A DNA stretch of 64,000 nt from Glandiceps talaboti (Eukaryota > Hemichordata > Enteropneusta > Spengelidae), in the NCBI RefSeq assembly GCF_964340395.1, contig NC_135566.1, positions 10,602,501 to 10,666,500 on the forward strand, read 5' to 3'. Position numbers and translations under genes: made by a program. The notes below the pieces were generated by a model. It saw only the letters and a program-made list of their open reading frames with translations, was not told the DNA's origin and did not search any database. Positions 1-11,147 of the stretch are shown one piece after another (the first letter of the stretch is position 1; each line of letters opens with the position of its first letter).

Positions 1-285
1 GACCACGCCCATAGCAACAGCCAAATAATCGCGTATATTGCAAAGATAACAGGAATAGAAAGACAAATAAATAAACATTCAAAAAATGTATGTAAATATG
101 CCTAGCAACAAGTCCACGCCCATAGCAACAGCAAAATGATCACGTATATTGCTAAGACAATATCAGAAATTCATACACAAGTGAACAAAAACATACAAAA
201 ATGTATGCAAATATATCTAACAACATGACCACGCCCATAGCAACAGCCAAATTATAGCATATATCGTAAAGATAGCAACATGGTT
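1..285. repeat. Tandem repeat of about 113 bp, 2.5 copies, cut by window edge
   Basis: The phrase CCACGCCCATAGCAACAG recurs at 3, 114 and 229, each followed by a similar AT-rich segment that includes a short ATGTATG(T/C)AAATAT string. Spacing is about 111 and 115 bp. The copies are diverged, and the array probably continues left of the window. No coding potential is seen. Confidence 0.75.
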
Positions 286-530
286 GGATAGGCAACTGGA
301 TAGTCATTCAACAAATGAACAGTTCTTGTTAGCATGGACTACCATATGGATAAACATTTTTAAAAACTGTACAGTTGTGCTACAACGCCATTGGCGGTAT
401 TTTTTATTTGTTGTGTCAACCAATGTACTCTGGTCATGGCTTGCGATAATGTAATAATATCAATATCATAAATCCGTATTAACTTATTTGAATAACATTA
501 AATAAAGTAGGTTATTTTTATATTCATTAG
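286..530. other. AT-rich non-coding stretch
   Basis: No ORF, repeat or RNA gene is recognised. It is the sequence downstream of the minus-strand LDLa gene and may contain its 3' flank. Confidence 0.5.
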
Positions 531-536
531 TTTATT
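531..536 (-). terminator. Polyadenylation signal AATAAA for the LDLa gene
   Basis: On the minus strand AATAAA lies six bases after the TGA at 544-542. It supports ending the LDLa gene here without a further exon, although the 3' UTR would be very short. Confidence 0.45.
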
Positions 537-541
537 TATCA

Positions 542-738
542 TCATGTTTCAATCAAATAATTATCTGGATATAACTTACGGCAATCAACTTCATCGCTGC
601 TATCGTTGCAATTGTTGACTCCATTGCAGTACAGTGTATGATCGATACACTCCCCATCATCACATTCCCACTCCAAGAAATGACATGCCTCCACGTCTAG
701 AAGAAAGACAAACCAACGAATGACTATGTCTGGGGAAG

Positions 739-781
<43 letters not shown>

Positions 782-1229
782 TTAAAAGTATGATTATGAC
801 ATTGAAAGTTAAATCAAGCCAATTAGGCCACCAATATATGAACACACACTAAATTCCAAACTTACTACCAAACCAGATTGACTTTAGATTTTCAGTTAGG
901 CGGCATAATGTTTTTTTACGCCTTACACGAGGGTTTTTTGTTACAAATTACATGAAACAATATGCAGACGCTGATAGCAGGCAAGCAAATTTTATCTCAC
1001 TGTGAACACATACCAACATCATTGTCGGATGAAACAAAAAAAACATTGCTTACGTGCGCATGTGAGATGTGAAAAACATCGTGCCGCTTAACAATTGAAA
1101 CTCTATTTGGTACTGGTGTTTTTCTTAATTTCAAACGAAAATATAAAACAAAACAAAAATAAGATAGCCTTTACCTGATAATGCAACCACAAATAGAACA
1201 GCAATAGTCAAAAACAAAGTATACTTCAT
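542..1229 (-). CDS. Small secreted protein with a single LDL-receptor class A domain
   Basis: Two minus-strand exons are visible: 1229-1175 (ATG, 18 codons plus G) and 696 downward, joined in phase 1 at a CAG/GTAAAG donor and a TTCTTCTAG acceptor. Exon 1 encodes a signal peptide starting MKYTLFLTIAVLF. Exon 2 encodes a complete LDLa module running from ACHFLEWECDDGEC to CNDSSDEVDC, with six cysteines and the acidic C-x-D-x-S-D-E calcium-binding motif. Two ends are possible. Reading through gives RKLYPDNYLIET and a stop at 544-542, for a 69-aa protein. Alternatively a strong donor (C/GTAAGT) at 580/579 splices to an exon outside the window. LDLa modules bind calcium and protein ligands in extracellular proteins. 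A single-module secreted peptide has no assigned role. Domain identity is firm; gene extent is not. Confidence 0.75.
740..781. repeat. (CAGA)n microsatellite in LDLa intron
   Basis: About ten uninterrupted CAGA units lie in the intron between the signal-peptide exon and the LDLa exon. Confidence 0.95.
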
Positions 1230-1316
1230 AATCTTAATGTTGGTGGTGTGAGCTGAACGGTTAGATGTTAGATATGCTGTATCTAATCGACCACTGTCTC
1301 TGCTCGTACTCGTCTG

Positions 1317-1324
1317 CTATATAA
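1317..1324 (-). promoter_or_regulatory. TATA box upstream of the LDLa gene
   Basis: The minus strand reads TTTATATAGC about 90 bp upstream of the ATG at 1229. This predicts a start site near 1290 and a 5' leader of about 60 nt. The inference rests on motif and spacing. Confidence 0.55.
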
Positions 1325-1509
1325 ATGTTTGGCCAGGTGACAATGGTTTTTAAGCACTATTCTCTCCAGGGTCGTTAACTGGTACAGATCAAAGGTCATT
1401 GTTCTATTTAATGTTCCAGCGAATATCATAGAAGAGAACAGCCTGTTATTTCTGTATGCTTTGTTAAAAACTGGTCAGTTTCTCTTCTTCTTTGATCACG
1501 TGGTATGGA

Positions 1510-1640
1510 GTTAGGGAGCCTTCAGTATTTACAGGGGGAGGGCCGGAGGAATCGGGGGATGTGTCACATTTTACAAACCTGTTCGTATGGGAGGGTCATA
1601 TTTTGCATTACAATATTTGGGGGAGGGTCACATTTTACAA
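1510..1640 (+). repeat. G-rich dispersed element, copy 1 (terminus GGGAGCCTTCAGTA)
   Basis: It starts TTAGGGAGCCTTCAGTATTT and continues with three internal units of about 31-40 bp built on GGGGGAGGGTCACATTTTAC. Related copies are at 3671-3755, 9055-9165, 11030-11147 and at both ends of 46880-47730. It is a non-coding interspersed family. Confidence 0.7.
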
Positions 1641-1885
1641 TCCGTAGTTTTGTGACCAAGTTGAAGATTCAATGATTGTCAATGATTTGTTTTGTGTGAT
1701 TTGAGATGTAAACGTGAGATGAGCACTCAACGAGCACTTTACATGCAAAAATACAAAAATAAAAATACACATTATTGTAAGATATTGTTTAATAAAACGA
1801 TGCATTTTGTTGAGTGTACCATCTCAACGTATCACTCACACTGTACGTGAATGTTGTTGTTAAAATATGATGGTGATGGTAGCAG

Positions 1886-1941
<56 letters not shown>
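1886..1941. repeat. (GAT)n microsatellite
   Basis: About 18 trinucleotide units. The poly-Asp and poly-Ser ORFs across it are repeat translations, not genes. Confidence 0.95.
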
Positions 1942-1967
1942 TTTTTTTAATGTCTGTTACTTTACAA

Positions 1968-2200
1968 CCATTGCAGGAGTTATGTAGAAACGCCTGTGAA
2001 CAGAATGGCGTTTTATCAGTGGTGTACAATGATAACTGTCTTTGAGGGTGCCGAAAAAAAGTTTACTTCTTATCACTACCAAACTGACAAACACTGACTA
2101 AATCAACACCGGGTCCCCTAGGTTCACGCGACTCTCTTATCAGTTTGTTTATGTCTGTGAAAGTTAGTCATGTTGTAACACAAAATTCGAGTGTAAGCTC
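1968..2200 (+). repeat. Long inverted repeat, left arm
   Basis: From ACCATTGCAGGAGTTATGTA to CGAGTGTAAGCTC this segment matches the reverse complement of 3269-3566. Both arms share TAGAAACGCCTGTGA, TTCTTATCACTA and TTCACGCGACTCT. The spacer is about 1.07 kb. The arms are diverged, and the right one is enlarged by a (CAGACA)n expansion. Confidence 0.8.
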
Positions 2201-3268
2201 ATAGATTAATTTTGAATTTTGCACTAAAAGTCGAATTCTATTGTTAATGATATGCTTTAACGTTGACCATCCATCAATGGTCTATGAATTCACCAATTTC
2301 ACAAAATGTTGTCCACACACCCTTTCCTGTAGTGACATGGACATTTTCTCCGCTACCCTTGAAAAACTACCAACACACTCCTGGCCAGTTGGTTCGTCAC
2401 ATCCACAGACTTTCAATTCTGTAACTATTTGTTGACGATCGAAAGTCTTCATTTAGGCTTTTCCATATTGAAATAGACGATCGCAACTTGAAGGTTTCAT
2501 TATTACCGTATTACAGAAAAGTCGGCTGATTTGCATATTTGATATGACCTACATATTGTGTCAGATCACAGATTGCGGGTTTGAAGGTATATACATGATA
2601 AAGTGTGGAGTAACAGTGAGAAAATCATATTTGATGTCCGAATAGCCTTGGTTCAGTATTAAAGTCACTCTATATTGTAAATTATCATCAAAATTGTATT
2701 AATAATTGTAAAAAGCTAAACATTAATTAATAAATTGGTAGTCGGCTCGTTCATTACATAGACCTCCTTACATAAAATGATATGGTCAAACGAAAAGTTT
2801 TAGCACCCATTTCGGTGATGAACAATTTATCCTGTTTAGGCTGTTAGTCCTGCTTGCATACGGAGTAAGTCGGCTCTTCCTTCTCCGTCACGGTTTTGAG
2901 TGAAACGCGTTCACCTGCAAGCAGGACTAGTACTTTCAGAACCAACAGTCGACAGACGACGCGTATGGTTGCCTTTCTATTAGAGTGGCATTGATCCGGT
3001 TCTTCTGAATTACTCAGATGACTTCTGTCGTTTAGATTTCAAAATCCGGTCAAGAAATTTCGAAAAGGACCGTACACAAGCGGAGTTGCTAAAATACAAA
3101 CTCCACGATGACATCTGTTGTAAGTATTTATTGCAGACTTGAATGCCGTGTATATGTTTTGTTGTATTGTCATGTGTGTTGGCGATTTTTTGCCCAAAAC
3201 TCAACATATAACCTATACACTGAATTATTTTTAGGACCAGACAGACTATTACGTTGCATTATATAAGC
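2201..3268. other. Spacer of the inverted repeat, no gene
   Basis: No coding exon is recognised. It contains the short branched hairpin at 2845-2929 and otherwise looks unique. Confidence 0.5.
2845..2929. repeat. 85-nt palindromic element with nested hairpins
   Basis: TAGTCCTGCTTGCA at 2845-2858 pairs perfectly with TGCAAGCAGGACTA at 2916-2929. The interior contains a second stem, ACGGAG (2860-2865) with CTCCGT (2883-2888), and a weak GTTT/GAAAC pairing. It could be an unrecognised structured RNA or a small foldback insertion. It lacks tRNA A and B boxes. Confidence 0.5.
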
Positions 3269-3566
3269 TTACACTCGAATGTTATGTTACAACATGACAA
3301 ACATGACAAACATGACAAACTTTCACAGACACAGACACAGACACAGACACAGACACAGACACAGACACAGACACAGACACAGACACAGACACAGACAAAC
3401 TGATAAAAGAGTCGCGTGAACCACAGACAAGTACATGTATGTGCATGAACCCACATCAGAGGGGCCGGTGTTGTTTTTGTATCAATGTTTGTCAGTTTTA
3501 TAGTGATAAGAAGTAGACTTTTTTTCGTTCTGATCACAGGCGTTTCTATATAACTCCTGCAATGGT
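3269..3566 (-). repeat. Long inverted repeat, right arm
   Basis: Reverse complement of the arm at 1968-2200, interrupted by about twelve CAGACA units at 3325-3397 and a short TGTCATGTT triplication. The hexanucleotide expansion is private to this arm. Confidence 0.8.
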
Positions 3567-3670
3567 AGTATATGTACAAATACTGCTTTCTAATACAGAG
3601 TCAAAATCATTTAATTTGTATGTATACATATAATGGGAATATTGATTAATGTTCAGTATATGTAATTCTC

Positions 3671-3755
3671 ATGGGGAGGGTCATGTTTTACAAAATGGGA
3701 CAAAGGGGAGGGTCACCTTTTACGAATGGAGAATGGGGGAGGGTCATGTTTTTCT
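3671..3755 (+). repeat. G-rich dispersed element, copy 2 (internal units only)
   Basis: Three units of GGGGAGGGTCA(T/C)(G/C)TTTTAC occur at about 33-bp spacing, matching the interior of the copy at 1510. No terminal GGGAGCCTTCAGT is visible here. Confidence 0.65.
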
Positions 3756-5165
3756 TAACAGACCATGTGTGATTTCCTCCGCCCGCCCAATTATCTATAA
3801 GGTTACTTGTAGAAATTTCGACCTGAAGTATATAATCGGTACACGTAGCTAATACTACATTCAATGCTCATCTGATCAGATAGATAGTTTGGAGATTTTC
3901 TGGTGTAATTCTTGCAGCCTTACAAATACTTTAACAGACCTATACAGAACAGGTTAAGAGGTGCTATTTCCCAACAGAATATTTTCCCAATCCTTGATTT
4001 CCCTGTGTGTTGAAAATCTTCAAGAAATACGAAACTGTTTGACATGTACACGGGTTATAGAGCTAGCGTAGCGCCTACAGGGAACAGCGATTTGAACTAT
4101 CTGACGTTGACGGCCCATGATAAGCTTTTCAGGTGGAATCCTGTCCATCAGCTGGTACGATAATTGAAAACACAAGTGAAGTGAAACAAGGCAATTAGGA
4201 CTTAGAAAATATTAACAACTTTCAAAGTTTGTTATTCTAACTGTCACCCATGTAATCTGATAAGGATAGACAGATAGATAGATATAACACATATACGCCA
4301 CATGCCAGCAAAGATGGCCTGGATGTTAGATATTTTCACGTGTAAGCTTAGGATAGATTCCATAGGATGAATTACTGAATCTTCCAAAATGTTGTGTTCA
4401 TAAAGATTTTTACGTACGTAGATGTGTACTATGAATGTGAGTGAAATATTGCGTCAATAATGGGTTTATATACTGTAGGATAACACCATATATACCGGGT
4501 ACAAATTTACTTCAAGAAACAACCTTGTTGTTTATATAAACATAGCACACGTAGTTGTTTAGGCATTTCAACGCGTTCATGCGTCATAAACCTTGCCCGT
4601 CTTGGCAACTTGGTAGGTATTCATGTTAATTTGTTTAGGAAACTAAGGTTCTATTAGTTCTTGAAATTGCGCAAGCGCCAAAGTGCTCAAGGATTTGAAG
4701 AATGTAGATGAAGTAATAGACGTCTTCAACAATTGGAATGTACACATGTTTAGGGTCTGACAGGTGATATTTAGTGGCACTTGTAAAGTCATTCCATGGA
4801 AGGGGATATATTCTACAACATCATAGGTGACAGTTGTTACTGCTGGGGTTATACCCGTAGGATGTTTAATGGCAATCTGTCTTCCATAAGAGTTGTATAC
4901 TCAATGATTGTCATATCAATTACTTTAGGGGCATCGTATAAACATTTGCAGATGCATGGCAGGAGGTAATCCTACAAATTGTCCATAACATAAGTTTAAT
5001 GAAACATGATGCATCAATTTGTATAGTGACAAGGTCAAAAACAAGTGTGAAATTCTGACTTCAACCTTGATTTCAAATTACTTGGCTCAGTTTTACAAAG
5101 TTGAACGTAATTACTTGGCGTAAACCAGATAACGAAGTTCTAATCATTTTCCCAGATTTCGAATT
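3756..5165. other. Unannotated intergenic DNA
   Basis: Read on both strands for splice-bounded exons, tRNA boxes and repeats. Nothing convincing was seen beyond a short GATA run near 4270. Confidence 0.4.
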
Positions 5166-5661
5166 GAATGTAACGTTTGCATACATATATACGTACGTGC
5201 ATGCATACATGCATACATACATACATACATACATACATACATACATACATACATACATACATACATACATACATGCATACACATACATACATACATACAT
5301 ACATACATACATACATACATACATACATACATACATACATACATACATACACATACATACATACATACATGCATACATGCACATACATACATACATACAT
5401 ACATACATACATACATACATACATACATACATACATACACATACACATACATACATACATACATGCATACATACACATACATACATACATACATACATAC
5501 ATACATACATACATACATACATACATACATACATACATACATACATACATACATACATACATACATACATACATACATACATACATACATACATACATAC
5601 ATACATACATACATACATACATACATACATACATACATACATACATACATACATACATACA

Positions 5662-5691
<30 letters not shown>
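5166..5691. repeat. (CATA)n microsatellite block, about 520 bp
   Basis: Almost pure ATAC/CATA tetranucleotides with scattered CATG and CACA interruptions in the left half and a perfect right half. This is the longest simple array in the window. All Tyr-Ile-His-Thr and Met-Tyr-Val-Cys ORFs here are artefacts. Confidence 0.97.
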
Positions 5692-5694
<3 letters not shown>

Positions 5695-6838
5695 TTTATG
5701 AAACGTCAACATTTCTTGACTCTTCTGTTAATTAATCTATTAACCAGATAGTAAATTTAGGGCTTTATAAAAAGCACATCCGAATTGTAGAGGCTGCAAG
5801 TAAAATCATCTTGAAGAATATTACGTCAAATAAAGTCATACTAAACAGATTTATGTCTGTTGGTTTGGCAATAGAAATGGAAAAAAATGTGAAATAGGGA
5901 TAGCATCATGGTATAAGTCGTACAAAACATTGGAATGGTGTAATGAGACTCTAGGGAGATAGAATTACAGCGTAGAATAGTTTTTCCCCATTTGATACCT
6001 GAAGGAAAATGACAAAATCCTCCATCAGCACTACAATGTCAAAGTTCAACTTATGAGGTAATACGCTCACCCGAACTATTCGGGATAATTACAGAAACTG
6101 AACAACATATACGCATGCGTCAAGGCTTAGAAAAGAATCTGGTAATGGGAGAAATGTCACACGCGAATGATATTTTAATCGCAAAATCCTGTACGGATGA
6201 TATCAATTTTTTACTATTTAAAATAGGTGGCAGGTACATGATGAGTTCTATAAATACCACGTATCTTCAGTAGTTCTAGCACATGAAAACTTTACTTGCT
6301 AATGTTACACACATACGTGTCTGGTTAAATTATAAAGCGCTGATTCTTATAGCAGCATTACCAGTTGCGCAGATGCTGTGATATGTAATCTGCAATGTTA
6401 TGGTTTGTCCCATGAGACGTAAATCTTAGTCAGCCACCGTATAAGGTTAATCCGCGTCATGTAAGGGTTATTTAAGCCTCAATTATTAAGGTGATAACAT
6501 TAACGGTCTTACTAATAATTTATCCATCATTCTTATCACCTTACTGACCTACTATTAAAGTCACCTGTTTTTTATGTCTATGGCAACGTGCACGTTTTGC
6601 ATCATGATATTCTCCAATATCGCTCCTAACAGATATGTCAACTTTTATTCTAGGTGCAAATTATTGAAATAACATTTCTTTACAACACCAGATCAAAGAG
6701 TGTCTACGAGTAATTAAATTTGATAAAGAATTTAAGAAATATTCATTCAAAAAAGAAAATTTAATTTCTGAAAGTCTGCTTTAAATGAGAAATAACCATG
6801 TTTTTTGTTTGTTTAATGTTTATCTTGTTTTGACTGGG
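5692..6838. other. Unannotated intergenic DNA flanking the transposon
   Basis: No exon, RNA gene or repeat was recognised between the CATA block and the TTAA target site of the large transposon. Confidence 0.4.
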
Positions 6839-7152
6839 TTAAAGGGACACAGGCCAAGTTTAGACGGTTTTTTAATTTGGTGGTTGAAATGAAATACTTA
6901 CGTAAAACCATCACGAAACTAATAAAGTATAGTGTTTACAACGATTCATGACTTCGATGGAGTTAAATATCATCTTCTGACTCTGCTAGCACAGCTAAAA
7001 GATTTGCGACAAATCGCCGGCGGCAAAACCTTGCAGCCATCTTATCATTGTACGTTCAGAGAATTTGAATGTTATCACGTGATAAGGACAACAACCTTCC
7101 GTGACGTCAAGATGGTAATTTATGCTATGACCCATGACCCTCTTGAAAAACA

Positions 7153-7181
7153 ATGGAAGCTGCTGACCTTGCCGACGCAAT
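7153..7181 (+). CDS. Possible first exon of a second transposon gene, partial
   Basis: ATGGAAGCTGCTGACC encodes MEAADLADA and is followed directly by a consensus donor (AT/GTAAGT). It lies 310 bp inside the left terminus. A palindromic TGACGTCA site lies 44 bp upstream at 7102-7109. The exon is very short and no following exon was identified, so this is a weak call. The alternative is chance. Confidence 0.25.
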
Positions 7182-7787
7182 GTAAGTGTGGCGAATTTTC
7201 TCTCTACGGATCTAGCTCTCTGTCCATTCTTATATTTTATCTTGTATGACTCATCATTATTGTTCGTTTTATTTTTTATTTTCTTACGGGGTTTGCAAAG
7301 AAAAACAACTAGCGTAGGACCGAGAGAGACGTAGCGAAAGTGCTACGTGTGTTGTTCGCGCTAGCTGTCAGCTGGTCGAACGTCGATTACTTCACAATTT
7401 GTTTATCTTTAGTTACATGTAATTGTGGCGTCCACCTCGATGCCCACACTCGCGCAGATGTAAATCTATTTTGGCATAGCTAGCTTTGAGGATATTTACA
7501 TGTGATTGACGGATAAGTACAAAGCTAGAAGCTGTTCACAGCCTGTTATTTGGGCATAGGCACCAGACGTGTTGTGAAACCTCATTGCCCAAAGTTTTCT
7601 ATTTTCTTCAAGTGTACAATGGATTAGGTTCGTAATGTCTGGCCTTTCATTTCTGCACTTTTAAGAGTACATTTAGTTCAAATTGGTCCAAATAAAATGG
7701 GATTGTAGGTATATAATCAGAATTCTATCATTTATTTATTTAGGTAGTTTTTTATGGGGGTGAGGCTGTTGGAGAGTCAGTTATGGG

Positions 7788-7809
7788 GCGGGGGGGGGGG
7801 GGGGGGGGG
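7788..7809. repeat. Poly-G tract
   Basis: About 19 consecutive G after GGGGC. Poly-C and poly-G runs also occur at 11105, 46468, 46636 and 54428. Confidence 0.9.
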
Positions 7810-7975
7810 CAACAGATCTAGGATACTGCACACCTGACAGAAATAATTACAACACAGATAAGTTGATCAATATTTATTATATTATCTGTACAATGTCTTG
7901 CATATCTACTGTGTAAAAATAGAAAATAACAATAGTGTACAACATTTTTACATTTGAACCCTTTTTACCATTCTT

Positions 7976-8190
7976 TTATCTAGGCAACCTGGCACCATGG
8001 GCAGCAGTGTAAAGGGCAAAGTCACGGATGGAATAATCAATGCAAATCAACGGTCTGTGTTTGAGCCACTTGTTCAATGACAAAACAGACTTAACAAACT
8101 GCTCACTCAGTAAACTCTCACTAAGTATGGTGAGCAACAATGACCAAAGGTTTGCATAATTATTTGTCAGCATATGCCAACCAACTGAAA
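7976..8190 (-). pseudogene. Candidate last exon inside the transposon, unrecognised
   Basis: On the minus strand a good acceptor (TTTCGCTTTCAG) opens a frame of about 70 codons: GWHMLTNNYANLWSLLLTIL, then SLLSEQFVKSVLSLNKWLKH, then a stop after ARLPR. It lies near the 3' end of the minus-strand transposase unit, so it might be its terminal exon. I do not recognise the sequence and phase cannot be checked against an upstream exon. Confidence 0.25.
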
Positions 8191-8769
8191 GCGAAATGTG
8201 CTACTGTAGTATGCAGCTAGGATTCTACATATCAAACATGCTGCTATGAATTCCTTACATTTTTAGTGAAATATTTTCATAGGTCTACACAAACCAATGG
8301 TATATAATATTGTCTGATTCTTGAAAACCATAGTAAGTGAACACAATCAATGTTTATGCAGTGCATGTATATTTTAGTTTTATATGGTAAACCACATAGC
8401 ATCATATCGCATAAAAGAAATACACTTTCACTGCTTATGTACAATGATTGCTATCAATGACTAATTGTTAGTTTTGATAATGTCTCCTTTAAAATCATTT
8501 ATGGACAGCCTATGAAACCCCATACTTACATACATGCACACACACATTACCCTTACCTCTGTCATGTAGGTTGTATGAATAAATTGATTGTGATTACTAT
8601 TAAATCTTACTTTTCGTGTCTCTAGTGTGTTTAGTGTGCATACAGGCTGTTACAAGATTGTGTTCAATGTTTTTACTCATAAACATCCTGCAAACCATAA
8701 CATAAAGATAACTTAGAAGTGTGACAATACAACTTTGTCAAGGAAGTCATTATTTCCACATTTTGTTGA

Positions 8770-8965
8770 TGTATGTACGTACGTACGTACGTACGTACGT
8801 ATGTATGTATGTATGTATGTATGTATGTATGTATGTACGTACGTACGTACGTATGTATGTATGTATGTGTGTGCATGTATGTGTGTATGTATGTATGTAT
8901 GTATGTATCTATCTGTATGTATGTATGTGTGTGTGTATGTATGTATGTATGTATCTATTTATGTA
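8770..8965. repeat. (GTAC/GTAT)n microsatellite
   Basis: Alternating blocks of GTAC and GTAT tetranucleotides, with GTGT and ATCT variants at the right. Confidence 0.95.
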
Positions 8966-9054
8966 TGTTTGCACATGTAATCAGTTGTGCGATTTGTATG
9001 ACTGACAGTAATTACTAAAGATATGTCAATATAGTGCAAATAGGCATAATTCTC

Positions 9055-9165
9055 TCGGGGGACTTTGCAAGGGGTGGGCTGGGGGGATTGGTCATGTTTT
9101 CGAAGCATGTCGAAGGGGGATGTTCATATTTTAGAAACCCGTCCGGGGGAGGGGGGTTCACATTA
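9055..9165 (+). repeat. G-rich dispersed element, copy 3
   Basis: Units of GGGGG(A/G)TnGGTCATGTTTTcG type at about 35-bp spacing, most diverged of the family. Confidence 0.5.
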
Positions 9166-9285
9166 TAAGTTGACTCATTATTTATTCTAAAATGCACTCT
9201 GCACTATTTCAAACAAAGTCTACAATTCTGAGAGAAACAACACATATCCCTTCAAACGAAGAGTAGTATATAAACTGATGGAATC

Positions 9286-9558
9286 ACACACACTTCCCTA
9301 CATACAATATACTCGAGACATAACTTTTTGAAAGTCTGAAAGTCAAGACTTTTTGAGGTCTGAAAGTCCCCATCATGTATTGTCTATGGAAAAAGTGCCA
9401 AAGCCATAAGTTTAAATATTAAATATTACATATTACAAGTAAACTGATGGAACTGAGCTTTTTTCCATAAACAATACATGGGAACTTTCAGACCTCAAAA
9501 AGTCTTGACTTTCAAAAAGTTATGTCTTGAGTGTATTGTATACAGGGAAGTGTGTGCG
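9286..9558. mobile_element. Foldback element, arms of about 105 bp
   Basis: Left arm (about 9286-9398) reads CACACACTTCCCTACATACA followed by GACATAACTTTTTGAAAGTC. The right arm (about 9455-9558) is its inverse with few differences, mainly a 7-bp duplication in the left arm. The loop is about 55 bp and AT-rich. It is non-coding and could form a long hairpin. Confidence 0.8.
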
Positions 9559-9659
9559 GTTTCCACGCAAAGAGTGACCTGTGTCACAGACATGCTGAAT
9601 ACAAGCTTTTGTAGAAAGACAAAGTAAAACTTGGAGTGGCTCACGTTGGAAAAAGTTTT

Positions 9660-10219
9660 GGCCAGCAACGAGTATAAAGTTGGCGGCAGATTCAGATTCA
9701 GGTAGCGTCATATTGAGCGTCATATTGAGTGTCAGATAGTCTCAGATCCGAAGACACCCGACGGATTCAATCAAACCTGAAATAATACCATTGAGACTAC
9801 AGGGAAAGATTCTTTTGATGGAAGGTGGAATCTCTCTGCCTGCACAATTGTTAAAATTCAAATTTAAATTATTTTTAAAAATGGCAACATAAACTTAATT
9901 TTTACTGACACCATGTACATTATTAGCAAAATGTATCAACCAACGAACATACAGTGGCTGAACTTGGGGCTATCAATGTCATGGTGGCAAGTATTTCAAC
10001 TCTATTTCACATATTTTTCCCAAATAAAAATTGTGCAAGCAGAGACATTCCTACTGCCATCGAAAGGTTGTGAAGGGGAATATTTCCCTGTAGTCTCAAC
10101 AGTATTATTTCAGGTTTGTCCTTCCGGCCAGCCGTCGGGTGTCTTCAGATCTAAGGCTATCTGACGCTCAATATGACGCTATCTGAATCTGACGCCAACT
10201 TTATACTCGTTAGCCAGCA
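9660..10219. mobile_element. Second foldback element, arms of about 190 bp
   Basis: Left arm 9660-9850 and right arm 10030-10219 are inverted copies sharing AACGAGTATAAAGTTGGCG, GCGTCATATTGAGCGTCA, GAAGACACCCGACGG and GAGACTACAGGGAAA. The loop is about 180 bp. Arms differ by small indels. It sits about 100 bp from the first foldback, inside the large transposon. Confidence 0.8.
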
Positions 10220-11029
10220 GATACTAGAGTGATATGAAATGGCCAAGGAAACAAATGAAAGCCAAGAGGAAGAAGAAATAAACAGCAGTGCTTCCAGCTC
10301 CACTGACTCGAGAGGATGATTATGATGATGATGATGTTGATGATGATGATCATGTTGTTTTGGTTGTTTTTGTTGTTGTTGTTGTTGTTGTCCTCAATGT
10401 ATTGAATGACAGTGATAGTGACACTAAGGAAAGCGACAGTGAGAGTAGTGAAAAAAACAATCCACAAAGTGATACTGAGATTTCAGCGTTATTACAGGTT
10501 ACTCTATCGAGGAGAGTGTGTACCACATGGAAATCACGATATCCATTATAAACAAAGAATAATGTACCAGTAAGTTTGGTAATACCTGTGCATGGCAGAA
10601 ATATGTGTTGTGTAATTAAATCATTAAAGAGACAGTATCTGTAACTTGATGATCTTGTTTCAATACTTTCGTTCTGTGTGTCAAGTGCAGTTTCTTGTTC
10701 TACTCTTTAAAACATGCTGAAATACCCTGTATTTGGCTTGTCAACACAGCCTGTATATGTGTAAAGTGCACTGTTATTGTTGATAGTTTTAGTCCAGACT
10801 AAAATTCACTTGTAAAAAATAACAATGCAGTTTGTTCATATACAGGTTGTGTTTACGTTTACAAGTGTTAGCCAAAGACAGGAGTGTTTCAATGTGTGTT
10901 ATGGAGTAGGACAAGAAACTAAAAACTGTAGTTGATAAACAGAACAAAACATATTGAAAAAATCATTAAACGTTACATCTACTATGTCCACATAATTTCC
11001 ATCCATCTATCAGTGAATTTGTCATTTTG
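10220..11029. other. Transposon interior, no supported gene
   Basis: A short acidic frame begins at an ATG at 10239 and runs into a (GAT)n and (GTT)n microsatellite that breaks it. Nothing else is recognised. Confidence 0.35.
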
Positions 11030-11147
11030 AGATGGGGGAGGTCAGATTTTAGAACTTTGGCTTGAAAGGGGGTCACATTTTACAGCTCAGACATACCCTA
11101 AATCCCCCCCCCCCCCCCCCCCCCGGAATTACTGAAGGCTCCCTTAG
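11030..11147 (-). repeat. G-rich dispersed element, copy 4
   Basis: Contains GGGGGAGGTCAGATTTTAGA and AGGGGGTCACATTTTACA, then a poly-C run, then GGAATTACTGAAGGCTCCCTTA. The last string is the inverse of the terminus seen at 1510. Confidence 0.7.

Noticed and set aside
2845-2929. Hammerhead ribozyme or tRNA
   Set aside because: Lacks the CUGANGA core on either strand and lacks A and B boxes.
5073-5751. Long ORFs of Met-Tyr-Val-Cys or Tyr-Ile-His-Thr
   Set aside because: They are translations of the (CATA)n array in several frames and carry no gene.
10239-10551. Acidic ORF starting MAKETNESQEEEEINSSASS
   Set aside because: It stops after about 26 codons unless a microsatellite frameshift is assumed. 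No splice or family support.
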